A DNA stretch of 64,000 nt from Ulva prolifera. Lineage: Eukaryota; Chlorophyta; Ulvophyceae; Ulvales; Ulvaceae. Positions 14,859-25,495 of the stretch are shown one piece after another. Below the pieces are notes generated by a model. It had not been told where the DNA came from. It saw only the letters and a program-made list of their open reading frames with translations, and did not search any database. Each line of letters starts with the position of its first letter. Position 1 is the first letter of the stretch. The stretch covers positions 1,383,481 through 1,447,480 of the forward strand of contig CM041203.1 in the NCBI GenBank assembly GCA_023078555.1. Reading direction: 5' to 3'. The translations under genes and the position numbers were made by a program.

Positions 14859-16419
14859 TTACCAAGCACCGGTGCAAAAAGCTGTAGGATTCTGCATGAT
14901 CTTGTAATTCCACTCTGTCGCCACCGCGAATGGCTCAGAGAATGACACCCCTGCGCCACTGACGCGGCCCATGATAAATTTGTTCATTGAGGATTTGTCT
15001 CGGTAGTAGCAGACCTGCATGATATTCCGAGACTCACAATCAGGCACATTCAAGTCATCTGCAACAGGGCAGAGGCCATCCAACGATGCACACTGTGTCC
15101 GTCAGCAAGAGAATTTATTGCAACACATCCACATCAGCGAAGCTGGAGGAGCTGTTGGTTGGAAAAATTGACATGTCCAACAAACGGACTACGGACACAG
15201 GCTCAACCAAAACCTCCAACGATCATTTGTCCTGAGACAAAGCACGCTGCAAGTGAGACCATGGGCTTGCAAACCAGTTGCATGTCACCACACGAATGAT
15301 TGCCTTACCTTCAGACATGATTGTACAAGATCCACTGCCTCCTGTTCTGACAGGTCTGGTCGGTGCGCATCCCTTATCAAAGGCATCGCCAAATGACTAG
15401 CGAATCCTGTGCAGATGTATGCACCAGTGTAACTGACACCTATCATAGTCACATTGCCAACAAATGGTTGATCACCTTCCATTCCAGCAACCACCAAAGA
15501 GTTCCAGAAGGGATCAAACCTGCAGTGCAATAGCAGCGTTCAAAAGTGTTGCGACGCATACAGGCAGCATGTGCCTTGATGACAGTCTCAGGCAGGTGAA
15601 GAGTCCGCACTTATTCCTGCGATTATACATCACTCGACACAAGTACGCATGTATTTCACGAGGTGTCATCACGATGCCATCATCTGCTATGTAGTCTTCA
15701 GTGGCAAGCTCATCAAGTAGCTTTTGCAGCTCTTGGAAATCTGATATCTCCCCCGAGGCACCCACAACACAACTGTCGTTCACTTTGATCATCCGTTTGA
15801 CGTCTTTGTACCGCTTTGTTGATCCATAAGATCCTGCAAGGCATCTGGTGCTGCGGGCGTTGCCAGAGCACACATATGAACACGTTGTCAATCCGGCTGG
15901 GCTCAGGTCTCGGAAGTCAACAAGCTGCTCCGCACAGCTGCAGCACACATGCAATGTGGCCACAACGGCAAAACGATTCTAAGATAAGATCAATTATTTT
16001 TGGTCATCATCGCCCGTACACTTTCCAGGGATTGCCGCAGATTTGCCATGGCGACATACCCAATGTGTCTGACGCTATGAGCACCCCGCCTTTGTAAGAG
16101 ACCGCAATCACAGATGTGCCCGTCACATACGGATACCTGCGCGGGAGAAGAGATGTTATGCGTGTTGAAGTCTCCACGCACAGCGGTCACCCCGGATGTG
16201 CAGGTCCCTACTGGGAGAAGCGTACTGTGTATGCTTTCGTGGAGCAGCGTCCGCAGCTAGATCAGAAGGATCTGTTGCAAAAGGCTCAGCTCCTGACAGT
16301 GGCTGTTGCGCATGCTTGCCGTGGACAGTGTACACGGGCGCATGCTGGTCAATGTTGACCCATGACGAAATACAGCCGGGACCGATCGCAAGGCTATGCT
16401 TTGGCTGTATAGGATTCAT
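14859..16419 (-). CDS. PSMB4: 20S proteasome subunit beta type-4 (beta7, PBG-type)
   Basis: Five exons, 16419-16226, 16136-16060, 15833-15611, 15519-15309 and 15014-14859, join in consistent phases (2, 1, 2, 0) to give 286 residues, close to the usual length of this subunit plus a slightly long N-terminal extension. Diagnostic stretches are YPYVTGTSVIAVSYKGGVL, GSYGSTKRYKDVKR, GASGEISDFQELQKLLDEL, YLCRVMYNRRNKFDPFWNSL, VTMIGVSYTGAYICTGFASH and YYRDKSSMNKFIMG. This beta subunit is non-proteolytic and structural in the 20S core, completing the beta ring in the nucleus and cytosol. The first splice supplies the Gln preceding YPYVTG. Several junctions split codons, which makes the model well constrained. 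The ATG at 16419 opens an unconserved but continuous N-terminus. Confidence 0.95.
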
Positions 16420-17241
16420 CGCGTAGATTCGATCAAGATTTTCTCCGAATTCTTGGCTTTGCTGCTAAATTGTCGAGCAGGCCAACATAAAAGAACAGTG
16501 GGTCACAGTGCAGCAGCGCTACAGAGAGCAGCAGCAACAGCAGCCTACTTGTGAGTCTATCAGATCAGCTGCGTGATGGTCCGGGACAAGCGGCCGGGAC
16601 TTCTTGTGAATGCTTGCGCAAGAGCTTGGGCGCTCGGCTATGAGAGCGCGCCTGTAGACGCTCGTAACCACAATGCCGATTTCGATAGCCATCCTTGACG
16701 AAGCCAGTACGTACTCGGCTGTGAGTATGAGAGTGTGCTACTCGTGCGAAAACAACGCTGATGTAATGCCTGCCTCCGCTGTTCTGCCTTGTTGTGGTGG
16801 TGTCATGCCGCGCCGTGCCTCCCAGATGCTGGGGATTGTCTTTCCGGTTTGGCCTGTCCTCCATAAATATACTGGCTACTTGATGACGCCAGGCGGTGTC
16901 AATTTTAAGCTGTCCTCTGGCTGTCCATTGTTGTGAGACAAGTAATGCCATGTCCGTCACCCAGCCGGATGCTGATCGCGTAGCGCCAGGCCTTAGAGAA
17001 CCATCATCAAGCGACTCACGATTCAGCGAGAATGGCGCGGCTCTACGGTCATCATGGCCGGGCCATGGAATTGGAATATTAGACACACTCCAGGCCAGCA
17101 AGCTGAAGCTCCGCCAGGCTTCAGTGCGCGTCCGAAAATCTCTCAATCGGGTCGCAGGATATTCACTTCTAGCGATAGCTGGAGCCATTATTTCAGGCAA
17201 ACGCCCGGAAGGATGCTCAGCGGAGTAGGCATCTTCAAGAC
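16420..17241. other. Divergent promoter region, possible small ORF
   Basis: Proteasome (minus) and EF-hand (plus) genes diverge here, so this should hold both promoters. A plus-strand open frame 16950-17228 (92 codons from an ATG) ends in a hydrophobic stretch (YSLLAIAGAIISG) and could be a small gene or a leader; an overlapping minus-strand frame (17200-16565) makes it hard to decide. Neither is recognised. Confidence 0.3.
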
Positions 17242-19456
17242 ATGACAGGAATGATCCACCACATAGCCAGTATGCTAAGAATTGAGCTACCGCGGATCAG
17301 GCGCAGCCCTGCCAAATTCAGCACCCCCAAAGTAAGCGCATTCAAACCTTCAACATCCAACCCCTCATCATCAAGGCAAGCTTCGTGGCGGTCCGGCGGG
17401 TGTGAGGTCCGCTTCTCGAAGAGTTGAGCCTCATCGTCAATATCAGCTACCTGCCATGTTGCACATGCAGCGAAGTGTATCTGCAGGAGTCTGACTCACC
17501 AGATAATCAAGCCTGCGAGTTCATGACATGGGTCCATGCACATGACCTGCACACCGCCAGCCTCATATCTGTCCTCAGTATGGCCCTCCAGAGCTCCCCA
17601 CAAAGTGTGGTTGATGCATGGCACAGTGCTGTCCAAGACTCTACAACCAAACTCCCGCTGATTGGATCTCTTGTGTTCCAGCTGACAGGCTATATCCCGT
17701 CTGCAGCGCAGGTGTGTACCTCGTGCTGGCGACCATGGTCAACCTGCATGCGCATGACCGCTCCCAGGATGATGCCTGGACACTTGCAGGTTTATAATGC
17801 AGAGGTCCTGTTGCACCCCTTCCCTGTGGTGTCCAGACGTGTCGGCAACCTCTGCCTGGCCATCATGCAGCTATCGGCGGCAGGATGCAGCGATGTATGT
17901 AGCTCTCATCACCCCATCCGACCATGTGACATGTTGAGGAAGTGTGCCCAGTACGCTGCAGAGGCCGGGTTTTGTGCCGAGCAGCTATGGAAAACGATGG
18001 AGGAAGGCAGGCGACAACCTGGGTCGACGGACCTGAATGGAGTTGTCCACCTGTGCACAGAGGCACTCTCTTGCCTGTCAAAGAAAGAGCTCTCAAAGTC
18101 GGCCGCGCTGTTGCTGGTCGAGTCGGACTTTTGCAGCGCTTCAGGACAGGTGCCTAGCCCCGCCAGCCCCTCCGTGTGCACTCTCGTGGACCCCCATTGT
18201 GTCAGGAATGGCCGTGGACCGCCTGCCCACGTGACTCAGCACTGGCCGCAGCATACTGCCTGGACACGGCTGAGTGGCCTTGGGCTGCAGATTGACAGAC
18301 GGAAGTTCTTGGACCAGGTGGGGCAGTGGATCGCCACCATGCAGGCAGTGACTCTGCCCCCCTGCGTTGCCCAGGCTGACATGATGCTGGATGAGTCTGG
18401 CAGGCCCGCGCCACCATCTCCACGGCTTCGCAGCCTGTACGGCACATCGCCGGATCCCTCTGGCAGCGTCACGCCACCACATCCTCGGGCGTTGTCCCCC
18501 ATGTCCACTGCATCTCACACCCTGAGCCCAGCAGCAACCTGGGCACCCCGGCGGCCCAGCACAAAGATTGGTGACACAATGAATTTGGGCAGCCAGGCGT
18601 CAGCCTTCAATGCCTGGCTTGAAACCGTGGACTCGACCTCCGTCAGCTGCTTTGAAGTCTTCTGGCGGTGTTTCGACCTGGCTCCGCGGCTGCTGTGTCA
18701 CACCTTTGCGTCGGTGTCGGGCTCTCATTCGGAAGTTCCTGCCGAGGCGATCGCAAACGTGTTTGAGCGTCTGGTGACCCACCCGCCGCATGAGCACCAA
18801 GCAGCTCAGCTGATGATGTTCCTCGATGTCCAGGTGCGGGCAGTCAAGTGATACAGCCGAGTCAATGTGACCAGCCTGTGCTTGTCGTGCCGATGAACGC
18901 AAGAAAGTACTAGCACGTGCAGCCTTCTGGGGGTGTAACGGGCGGTCGGGCACAAGATCACATAGACCACTTGCGAATATCTAGGAATAATTTATGGATG
19001 GCAGCCCTGAATAATGTGCAAGGCGACCCAACACTGCTGCAGGGCGACAACCGAATCACGACGGACGAGATCAGGTACCTGCTGCCTGCCATCTGCTCCA
19101 CCGCTGCTCGGACGGGCCTGGGCTGTGGAGAGCCTCTTTGCCCTGACGACGTCCTGGATCGCGTTGCGCTGTGGTGCAGCTACTGCAACCACTCCCCAAG
19201 CCAGCTGTGCAAGAGCCTCGACATCTCCAGCAGCGGCCACCTGGGGCACAGGAACATCACGGCACTGCTTCAGAAGGCTGTCCGCGGGCCGCACGACCGG
19301 CCGCGCCTGGCGCAGCTGCTCGTTGCCCACCCGGAACTTGACGCAAATGCGGACGGGAGAATCAGCATCGAGGAGTTCTGCACGGCCATACGGCGCATAC
19401 AGAACCGGTGGCACAAGGCAAAGATCAGCCCGCATCGCGGCAGCTGGAAACCCTGA
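17242..19456 (+). CDS. EF-hand protein of unknown function (524 residues)
   Basis: Six exons fit, all introns phase 0: 17242-17331, 17487-17711, 17790-17894, 17952-18149, 18291-18833 and 19043-19456. The protein starts with a basic amphipathic stretch (IELPRIRRSPAKF), followed by helical domains without a family match, a Ser/Pro-rich linker (about residues 220-275), then two EF-hand loops near the C-terminus. One is D-V-Q-G-D-N-R-I-T-T-D-E, created exactly by the last splice. The other is D-A-N-A-D-G-R-I-S-I-E-E, canonical. A regulatory or scaffold protein sensing calcium is a fair guess, for instance a phosphatase regulatory subunit, but this is not shown. The last intron contains a dispersed repeat, and the 3' half of the last exon is duplicated as a fragment at 37145-37376. 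Internal exons without known homologues are the weakest part. Confidence 0.6.
18953..19042 (+). repeat. Dispersed repeat copy 2 (in last intron of EF-hand gene)
   Basis: Aligns by eye with 7309-7430 and with the reverse complement of 44165-44285. The sequence is open in the frame that runs into the following exon (DHIDHLRISRNN), so it might be an optional 5' extension of that exon. Skipping it gives a perfect EF-hand loop, so it is treated as intronic. Confidence 0.6.
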
Positions 19457-19875
19457 TGAGACCCTGATGAGACCCTGCCAGAGTCGTAAATCTGTGGATA
19501 GTGTACCCGAATTTAGCCTCAATCGGTCAACGGCGGTGCAGCGTAGAGGTAAGATGGTCTCTGTGAGCACGAATGAGATGTGTGTGCTGGAATGTATAGA
19601 ATCAAAGCCCCTGTAGCATGTGTGACACACGCGTACTGTGAGCTCCAGAGGCGGCTGCGTCGTGGTGTGTTTGATGCTCATGCGTAGACCCAGTCCACCG
19701 ACTTGGCTTGGATCTGGATCCAACGCTGCCAGGCATCTCCAGCATCAGGAGCAATGGTGATCGCCGACCGTGCCACATCGTATCGTCGACGATACGGGAT
19801 CCCGGTGGCAAATTGCAGTGATTGTCACACCTGCCTCAATCAACGCAACCACCATCGGCCCTGAAGTAATTATAA

Positions 19876-19907
<32 letters not shown>

Positions 19908-21501
19908 ATACTATAATATAAGTATACTCCCATTCTGTGCACACGTCATCAGACTGTTGACGTGCGCATGAGTGGCCAGTCGATTGCACACGTGCAATTT
20001 GACAGATGTAATTTACATCCTCCTGAGGATGCTTCACACGTGAGCTTAAGCACCTAGCTGCATGTGCATGGCTCATTTGATGACAAGGCCATGTGCTCAT
20101 TAGAGCAATTGCTCTGTACTGTCCGTTGACGACAATATTGTGCTGATCTGCTGCCTCATCGCATGAAATCGATGGCATGAAGTCAACAGTCATTGATCAC
20201 TTGTTGACGTCCGTGTGGAGAAACTGCAAATGCTTGCAATTGCAAGCCCCCCACGGGACCCCCTCTAGAGCTCTATGGTCCAGTACTGCAGAGGGCTGGT
20301 CGCAAGGGGCCTAAATTTATAAATGAAGGTGTTGCACAACATGACTAGATGCGTGAATTCAACCTGTGTTGGCAAGTACACATAGCTATGTAGCTGCATG
20401 TGTGTGTTTGGCTTTTGCAAATTAGTTCTTTTTACACGTATGATATTTTGCCACATGTTCCGTATGTACGGAATTTACATGGGAAACGTTGGAATATATG
20501 ATCCAATGTTGCGGAAACAATTGCTCCAAGATGTTCCGCAGAACCTGGCTCACATATATACACTCTTGCTCCAGAGCTTGCGTCGGTTTGTCCCACTTTT
20601 GCAAGCCAAATTCCCACATGGCCATGCATATCCGACAGAGTGAAATGCAAGCGGTGTATGCATGCATGGGCGATATGTACTAACTGAGGTAGAAAGTTCA
20701 CTGGTTGATGCTGTATTACATGAACATCACGGACCGGCATAACATGTTTCGGCCTTGCCAAAGGGCCTCATCAGACGCCTACGTGAGTCAAGCAACCAAC
20801 ACCGAACCAGCTCGCAAATTCCCTAATATTCAGTCCTCTAGAGCGAGACTGACTGAGACTGGAAGAAAAGTCCAGAACCCAGAAAGGGCGATATGGCCTT
20901 CGACGGCCTTCCGGGACTCCGTCGAGAGCTTGTACAGCATGCATACACCTGCTACACGCTGCGATGACGTGGAGGTGATGCCAAGATGCCGAACTTGTCC
21001 GTGACAGGGGCTTCCCTTCGTGAAGCTTCCAGCAGATATTGGGCCGATTCAGGCAGAGAATTCGGGGAATGCATACCTGCGACAAGAAATTCTGCAGTCG
21101 ACACCGCGGTGCACCGCCGCGGAGGTGCTCTGCAGCATGCAGGACATGGCCATGCATGGTAGACACAATCCCACATACCCCGCCGCATACAGCTAGTGTA
21201 CATGTGCTGTGTCGAATCCCATCACATCGCGGGAAGAAGCGCCAGGAGGCTCTTCACCAGACAACAGCGCCCGCGTGGTTTTTGCTGGCGCAACAGCTCG
21301 TTGAGATCACGCACAACCACAGCAAAGCGTATCGTGAAGGTTTCAGGCTGCTCGCTGCATCTCGCCAAGTTTGTGTGAAGGTTCCGCAGAGTGAAGTACG
21401 TTCGATGGCGCATGCTCGCCCAACAGGCTGCGTGCGCTCTCAGGCCAGGGCCGCCAGCAGATAGGAGATGGTAGATTGTATAGCAAGGTGACTGCAGTAA
21501 G
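19457..21501. other. Intergenic, AT-richer, no gene seen
   Basis: About 2 kb. It holds a degenerate TAATACTAC-type microsatellite and many short inverted words, but no frame with motifs or splice continuity. The last 100 bases form the 5' leader of glycosyltransferase A and resemble the leaders of copies B and D (GGCTGCGTGC block upstream of the ATG). Confidence 0.45.
19868..19920. repeat. ATACTA-type microsatellite
   Basis: Imperfect repeat of the units TAATAC and TAC/TAA, the most AT-rich stretch in the left half of the window. Confidence 0.75.
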
Positions 21502-24500
21502 ATGGCGCAAGGCTCAGCCGCATCCATTCTGGCTGCAGCAAACTCCGGGGCGGTGAGAGGAAACCGAGGCTACTCAGCTCCCGGCACGCTTGCACGCCAC
21601 AAGCCATGGGGAATATGTATCAATCTGTCCTGGCTGTGCTTGGGGTACATCATCGGCGTGTGCGTGACGATGTACATGTCGTTCAAGGCATACACGCCAG
21701 CGTGGATCGACCAGCCCGTGGGCCAACGCAGTAGCGCGCTCCCGCAAACCCTGTCAGAACATCGTACGCCCTCTTCTCATCGCATGCGTGGATGCGTGTG
21801 CGGTACCAGCGCCAGCAGTGCAGCGCGGACGGGCTTCTGCCACGGCGCATGTGCATGCAGGAAAAGGGCTGGCGAGCGAGACCTTGATCGTACGCCAGGA
21901 GGCAGCACAGGATGTCAGAACGTCCCTGGACAGCGACTCGGGCGATGTGGCCCGCGTTGCGGCTGCCCCCGACTCCGTGGCTATCCTGGACAGTGTCGTG
22001 AAAGCGACAGACATCGGCGGGGAGGCACAGCATGAGCAGGGAGCAGTTGCCGAGGCCGGGCTGCAAACGGACAGCGAGACAGACGCTGCAAACGCAGCGG
22101 CTACCAAGTCCTCCACAGACGGCAACACAGACCAAGAGGCAGCAGCGCAGCCGCCCCCCGAGGCCCCCACCCCTTCACCCGGCAGCAAGGAGGAGGACTT
22201 TGACGCAGACAAGGTGCCGCAACACACACACCTTGCATGCACACGCACACACCCACATGCATGTGCTAGCTGCTGAATTTGCGAGTGGATCCCGAGCACC
22301 GGTTGCGTGCCCGGCCTCGAGCTCTGTCGTCCGCAACCACATGCATGCGCTCGTTGTGCTGGATTGGTGGGCGTGTTTGCAGCGTTGCTGCTTCCGCAGC
22401 ACTGCTCGCCTCGCCGCATGTAACCATGTCACACACATCCATCTGTGTTTCAAACTCCAGGAAACACGCCAGCCTCCAGGGGTGCCTGCATCAGCACCCT
22501 CACGCCTGCGCCTGCACCCAACTGCAGCGGTATCTTGCCGCTAACTTAGCATAGTATTGAATCAAAAGTTTATTACACCTCCTACGTGCATGCTCTGCAG
22601 AGGGGAGTGGGCAGCACTGACGTGCCCTCACACCGTGTGCCGCTTGCTCAGGCCAGGCCTTTTTCGATCCACGGCTGCCACGAGCCCCGGGAGACACCGC
22701 ACCTAACACCAGTGTTAACACGCAAACACCCTGTGTGAATGCGATCGTCGCTGCAGCCTGTGAAGGGTCCGCCGATGCCACGGCTGGTGATTTATGAGGC
22801 GCAATGCCTGAGTTTCATAGTCTTGAGCGACCCCAGAGCTGCTAGGGTTTGATTTGCATGCATGCAGGTGAAGGAAGAGGCTGCCACGTTCATGGAGGTC
22901 ATGCATGCAGGTGAAGGAAGAGGCCGCACGCCTGAGCAAACTGGCATACGAGGAGACGATCGCCAAGTACCCAGAGGTGGAGTTTGACCCTCCGTCCGGG
23001 CCGGTGCCGAAGTTTGTGCCTGCGGTACTCGACGGCGACGTGATCCCAGACAAGTACCACGTCGTCGCGGTCGGTGACTGCCAGATCTACCAGGGCTGGC
23101 AGTTCCTGGTGTGCCCCTGTCACCACGTCTGCCCATGCATGCGCATTGCTGCGGCGCCACAACTTGGGAACAAGGTGCACAGCTTGTTTTTTATCACACT
23201 TTCCCAAGGGGAACGCCTCCACAGGGGGCTGATGCGCTGACTAACTAGAGGGGGGCAGAGGTGCTGGAAGGCCTGATCAGATACTTGCGCACACCTCTGG
23301 CCACCCGCAACCTGCCATGGACCCCACTTCATTCGTTTTTGACCCAATACCCCCCCCCCCCCCCCCCCACACGTGACTCCATTTCAGTGGCCTTGCAGGC
23401 AAACTACAATGAGTACAAGAAACTGAAGAAGGCGTACCCAGACAGCCCGATGGGTGGCTACACGCGGCTCATCCACTGCGACAAACCTGACAGCCTCATG
23501 CACCTCGTACCCAGCTTCCGCGTCAACTCGCTGCCGTGGGAGATCACGAAAGGCTATCCCCCCCAGCAGCGCTCCTGGGCGTTTGTGCAGTGGCTGATGC
23601 GCTACCCCGTGCGGGAGCAGTACATCCTGTCGGTCGACCCGGACACGCTGTTTGTCGTGCCGCCGCCGCTGCTCGCAACCCCGGACACCATCTTCGCGTA
23701 CCCCTACCACTACATCAACTGCCAAAACCCAGACATACGGCCGATGTGTGAGGTCCCTGAGTTCAACCCCAACGGAGTGCCTGTCGACCAAGTGCCACCG
23801 GTGCGGACCCGTCACTCTGAGTGTGTCTGTATCTGATGAGCCGGGTAGTGGCGCAGGGCACACCACCCCTGCCAGACTGCCGCTGACGTCACCGTTGTAG
23901 GCATGCCGGCCGTGTGCCCCATGACAACGCGGCGGCGCTCCCCCCCCCCCCCCCCCCCCCCGGTCTGTGCCGCACTGGCCGGCCTGGGCCACTGTCGCAC
24001 CTGCGCGCGCCTTTGCGCCATAGACCGCGTGATAGACCGGGTGCTAGACCGGGTGCTCCACCCAAACCCGCGGTTGCGCCTGTACCCTCACAGCGACCCT
24101 GACACACAGGCCGCCGTTGCATGCAGATCGGGGGAGCCCCGCTGATCATCAGCACCAAGATGATGCAAGAGGCGGCGCCCGGGTGGGACTCCCTCATGCG
24201 CACGATCCACGCCGACGAGGAGGCGACGAAGGTGTTCAACTGGGTGCTGGACATGTACGCGTTTGCACTCACCGTGGCAAAGCCCGACGTGAAAAACGTG
24301 AGGCTCAACCGCTGCCTCATGCAGCACCCCCCCTGGGACCGGGATATCGTCATCGACACTGCCGACGTGCGAGCCTTGCCCCTCTCCCCCCCCCTCCCCC
24401 CCCCCCCGCCAGGGCTCCGCCTACCTGCTGCATGATCGCCCCATTCAGCTTCTGTGTGGATAGACTGAGAATGGATGGCCTCTAGCAGCTGCTGTGAGAC

Positions 24501-24964
24501 CGCTGTGGATCCATTGCTGTGGGTGCCAGGCAAAGATGGGTGTCGTCCGCGCTGTATCTACGGGTTGGCCAGCATCTATGGGCATGCATGATGTGCATGC
24601 TATGTATGCTGTGCGTGCTGTGTATGCTGCTCCAGGCAGCACAGTAGGACGACTGTGTGTGCAGATGGGCGACAAGGAGAACTGCCAGATGGGGGGGGAC
24701 GAACGGTTCGTCGATGTGCCGATCATCCACTACACCCACGCACAGCCCCTGGGCGAAGACGGCAGTAAGGTCGACATCGAGGGGGCGTTCTGGAACTGGG
24801 ACAAGCGGAGGCACAAGGCACACTACCCGACGGTGCCGTTCGATCCGCCCCCGGAGGGGGCGCCGGAGACGATCAAGCAGATCGTCATGCGGATCAACGA
24901 GGCGGCCACGACCCCTGAATTTGCGGATTTCTGGCGGGCCCACACAGACCTCAGCGAGGAGTAG
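21502..24964 (+). CDS. HPAT/SGT-like glycosyltransferase, paralogue A
   Basis: Six exons, 21502-21763, 21861-22213, 22911-23108, 23399-23800, 24127-24366 and 24665-24964, give 584 residues. Residues about 38-59 are a signal anchor (LSWLCLGYIIGVCVTMYMSF), predicting a type II Golgi membrane protein. Exon 2 encodes an acidic, low-complexity stalk. Exons 3-6 encode the catalytic domain. Hallmarks of the hydroxyproline O-arabinosyltransferase / peptidyl-serine alpha-galactosyltransferase families are MGGYTRLIH, RSWAFVQWLM, YILSVDPDTLFVVPPP (DxD-like metal site), GGAPLIIS, FNWVLDMYAFA, HPPWDRD and VPIIHYTH, then a tail matching the family's PE(T/S)-containing C-terminus. Likely donor UDP-arabinofuranose or UDP-galactose, acceptor hydroxyproline- or serine-rich wall glycoproteins; which one is undecided. 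The exon 3 acceptor region is tandemly duplicated (22868-22910), but only the downstream site keeps frame. Confidence 0.85.
22843..22930 (+). repeat. Tandem duplication around exon 3 acceptor of copy A
   Basis: The block TGCATGCAGGTGAAGGAAGA occurs twice, 43 bases apart, at the 3' splice site. Using the upstream acceptor (after 22867) shifts the frame, so the site after 22910 is the productive one. Copy B keeps CTGCCACGTTCATGGAGGTC but has no intact upstream acceptor. Confidence 0.8.
23351..23370 (+). repeat. Poly-C tract, intron 3 of copy A
   Basis: A run of about 19 C on the sense strand, about 30 bases before the exon 4 acceptor. One of many intronic poly-C tracts that are C on the sense strand of the host gene. 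Confidence 0.85.
24384..24411 (+). repeat. Poly-C tract downstream of exon 5 donor, copy A
   Basis: C-rich tract starting about 18 bases after the exon 5 donor. Equivalent tracts follow the same donor in copies B (35460-35478), C (minus, 38850-38836) and D (48635-48664). Confidence 0.8.
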
Positions 24965-25495
24965 CACGCCCCGGGAGCCAGCAGGCTCCTGATGCAACAG
25001 CAGGGCTCATGTTTGCGTCGGCGGTGTTTTAGACACTTGAATGGCGCGTGATCAGCCTCTGGCATTTACAAAAATGCAGAAGAATGGCGTAGCGTCCAGA
25101 GGCTGCAGATGCCTGCCTCGAACGTGGCGAATTTTGTGTAAACCTGGTACAAGGCCGTCCTGATTCTACATGCTCTCAGTTATCTCAACAGTACGCCAAG
25201 CGCTACCTTTGACTGATTGCGACATCCACACGGCACCTCGGAACTATGGGCCCCACAGTCCTGCGTGATTGCAAACTAGGCGAGGCGCCTGCGCCGGGCA
25301 AGCACAGAGTGAAAGCAGCTGTCAAATGCAGCACGTGTGTGTTCTATGTGTATACAGTCGCATCTATGAGGTCAGCTGCGCGCCACTACCGAGGTCAAAG
25401 TTATTCCCAAACGCAGATGTAAATGTCCCGCGGGGGGGGGGGGGGGGAACGCCCTAGGCACGCATGCACACGGCCAACACACGGCCAACACAGCC
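24965..25495. other. Convergent 3' region, no gene
   Basis: The 3' ends of glycosyltransferase A (plus) and the ABC transporter (minus) face each other here. A G-run at 25432-25447 is poly-C in the sense of the transporter transcript. No coding signal. Confidence 0.5.
25137..25141 (+). terminator. Candidate polyadenylation signal TGTAA for copy A
   Basis: TGTAA about 173 bases after the stop codon of glycosyltransferase A. Confidence 0.4.

Noticed and set aside
16565-17200. Minus-strand frame of about 210 codons in the divergent promoter
   Set aside because: No motif, no splice partner, and it overlaps an equally open plus-strand frame.
19868-19920. CRISPR-like regular repeat
   Set aside because: It is a short imperfect microsatellite without spacers, in an intron-rich eukaryotic genome.
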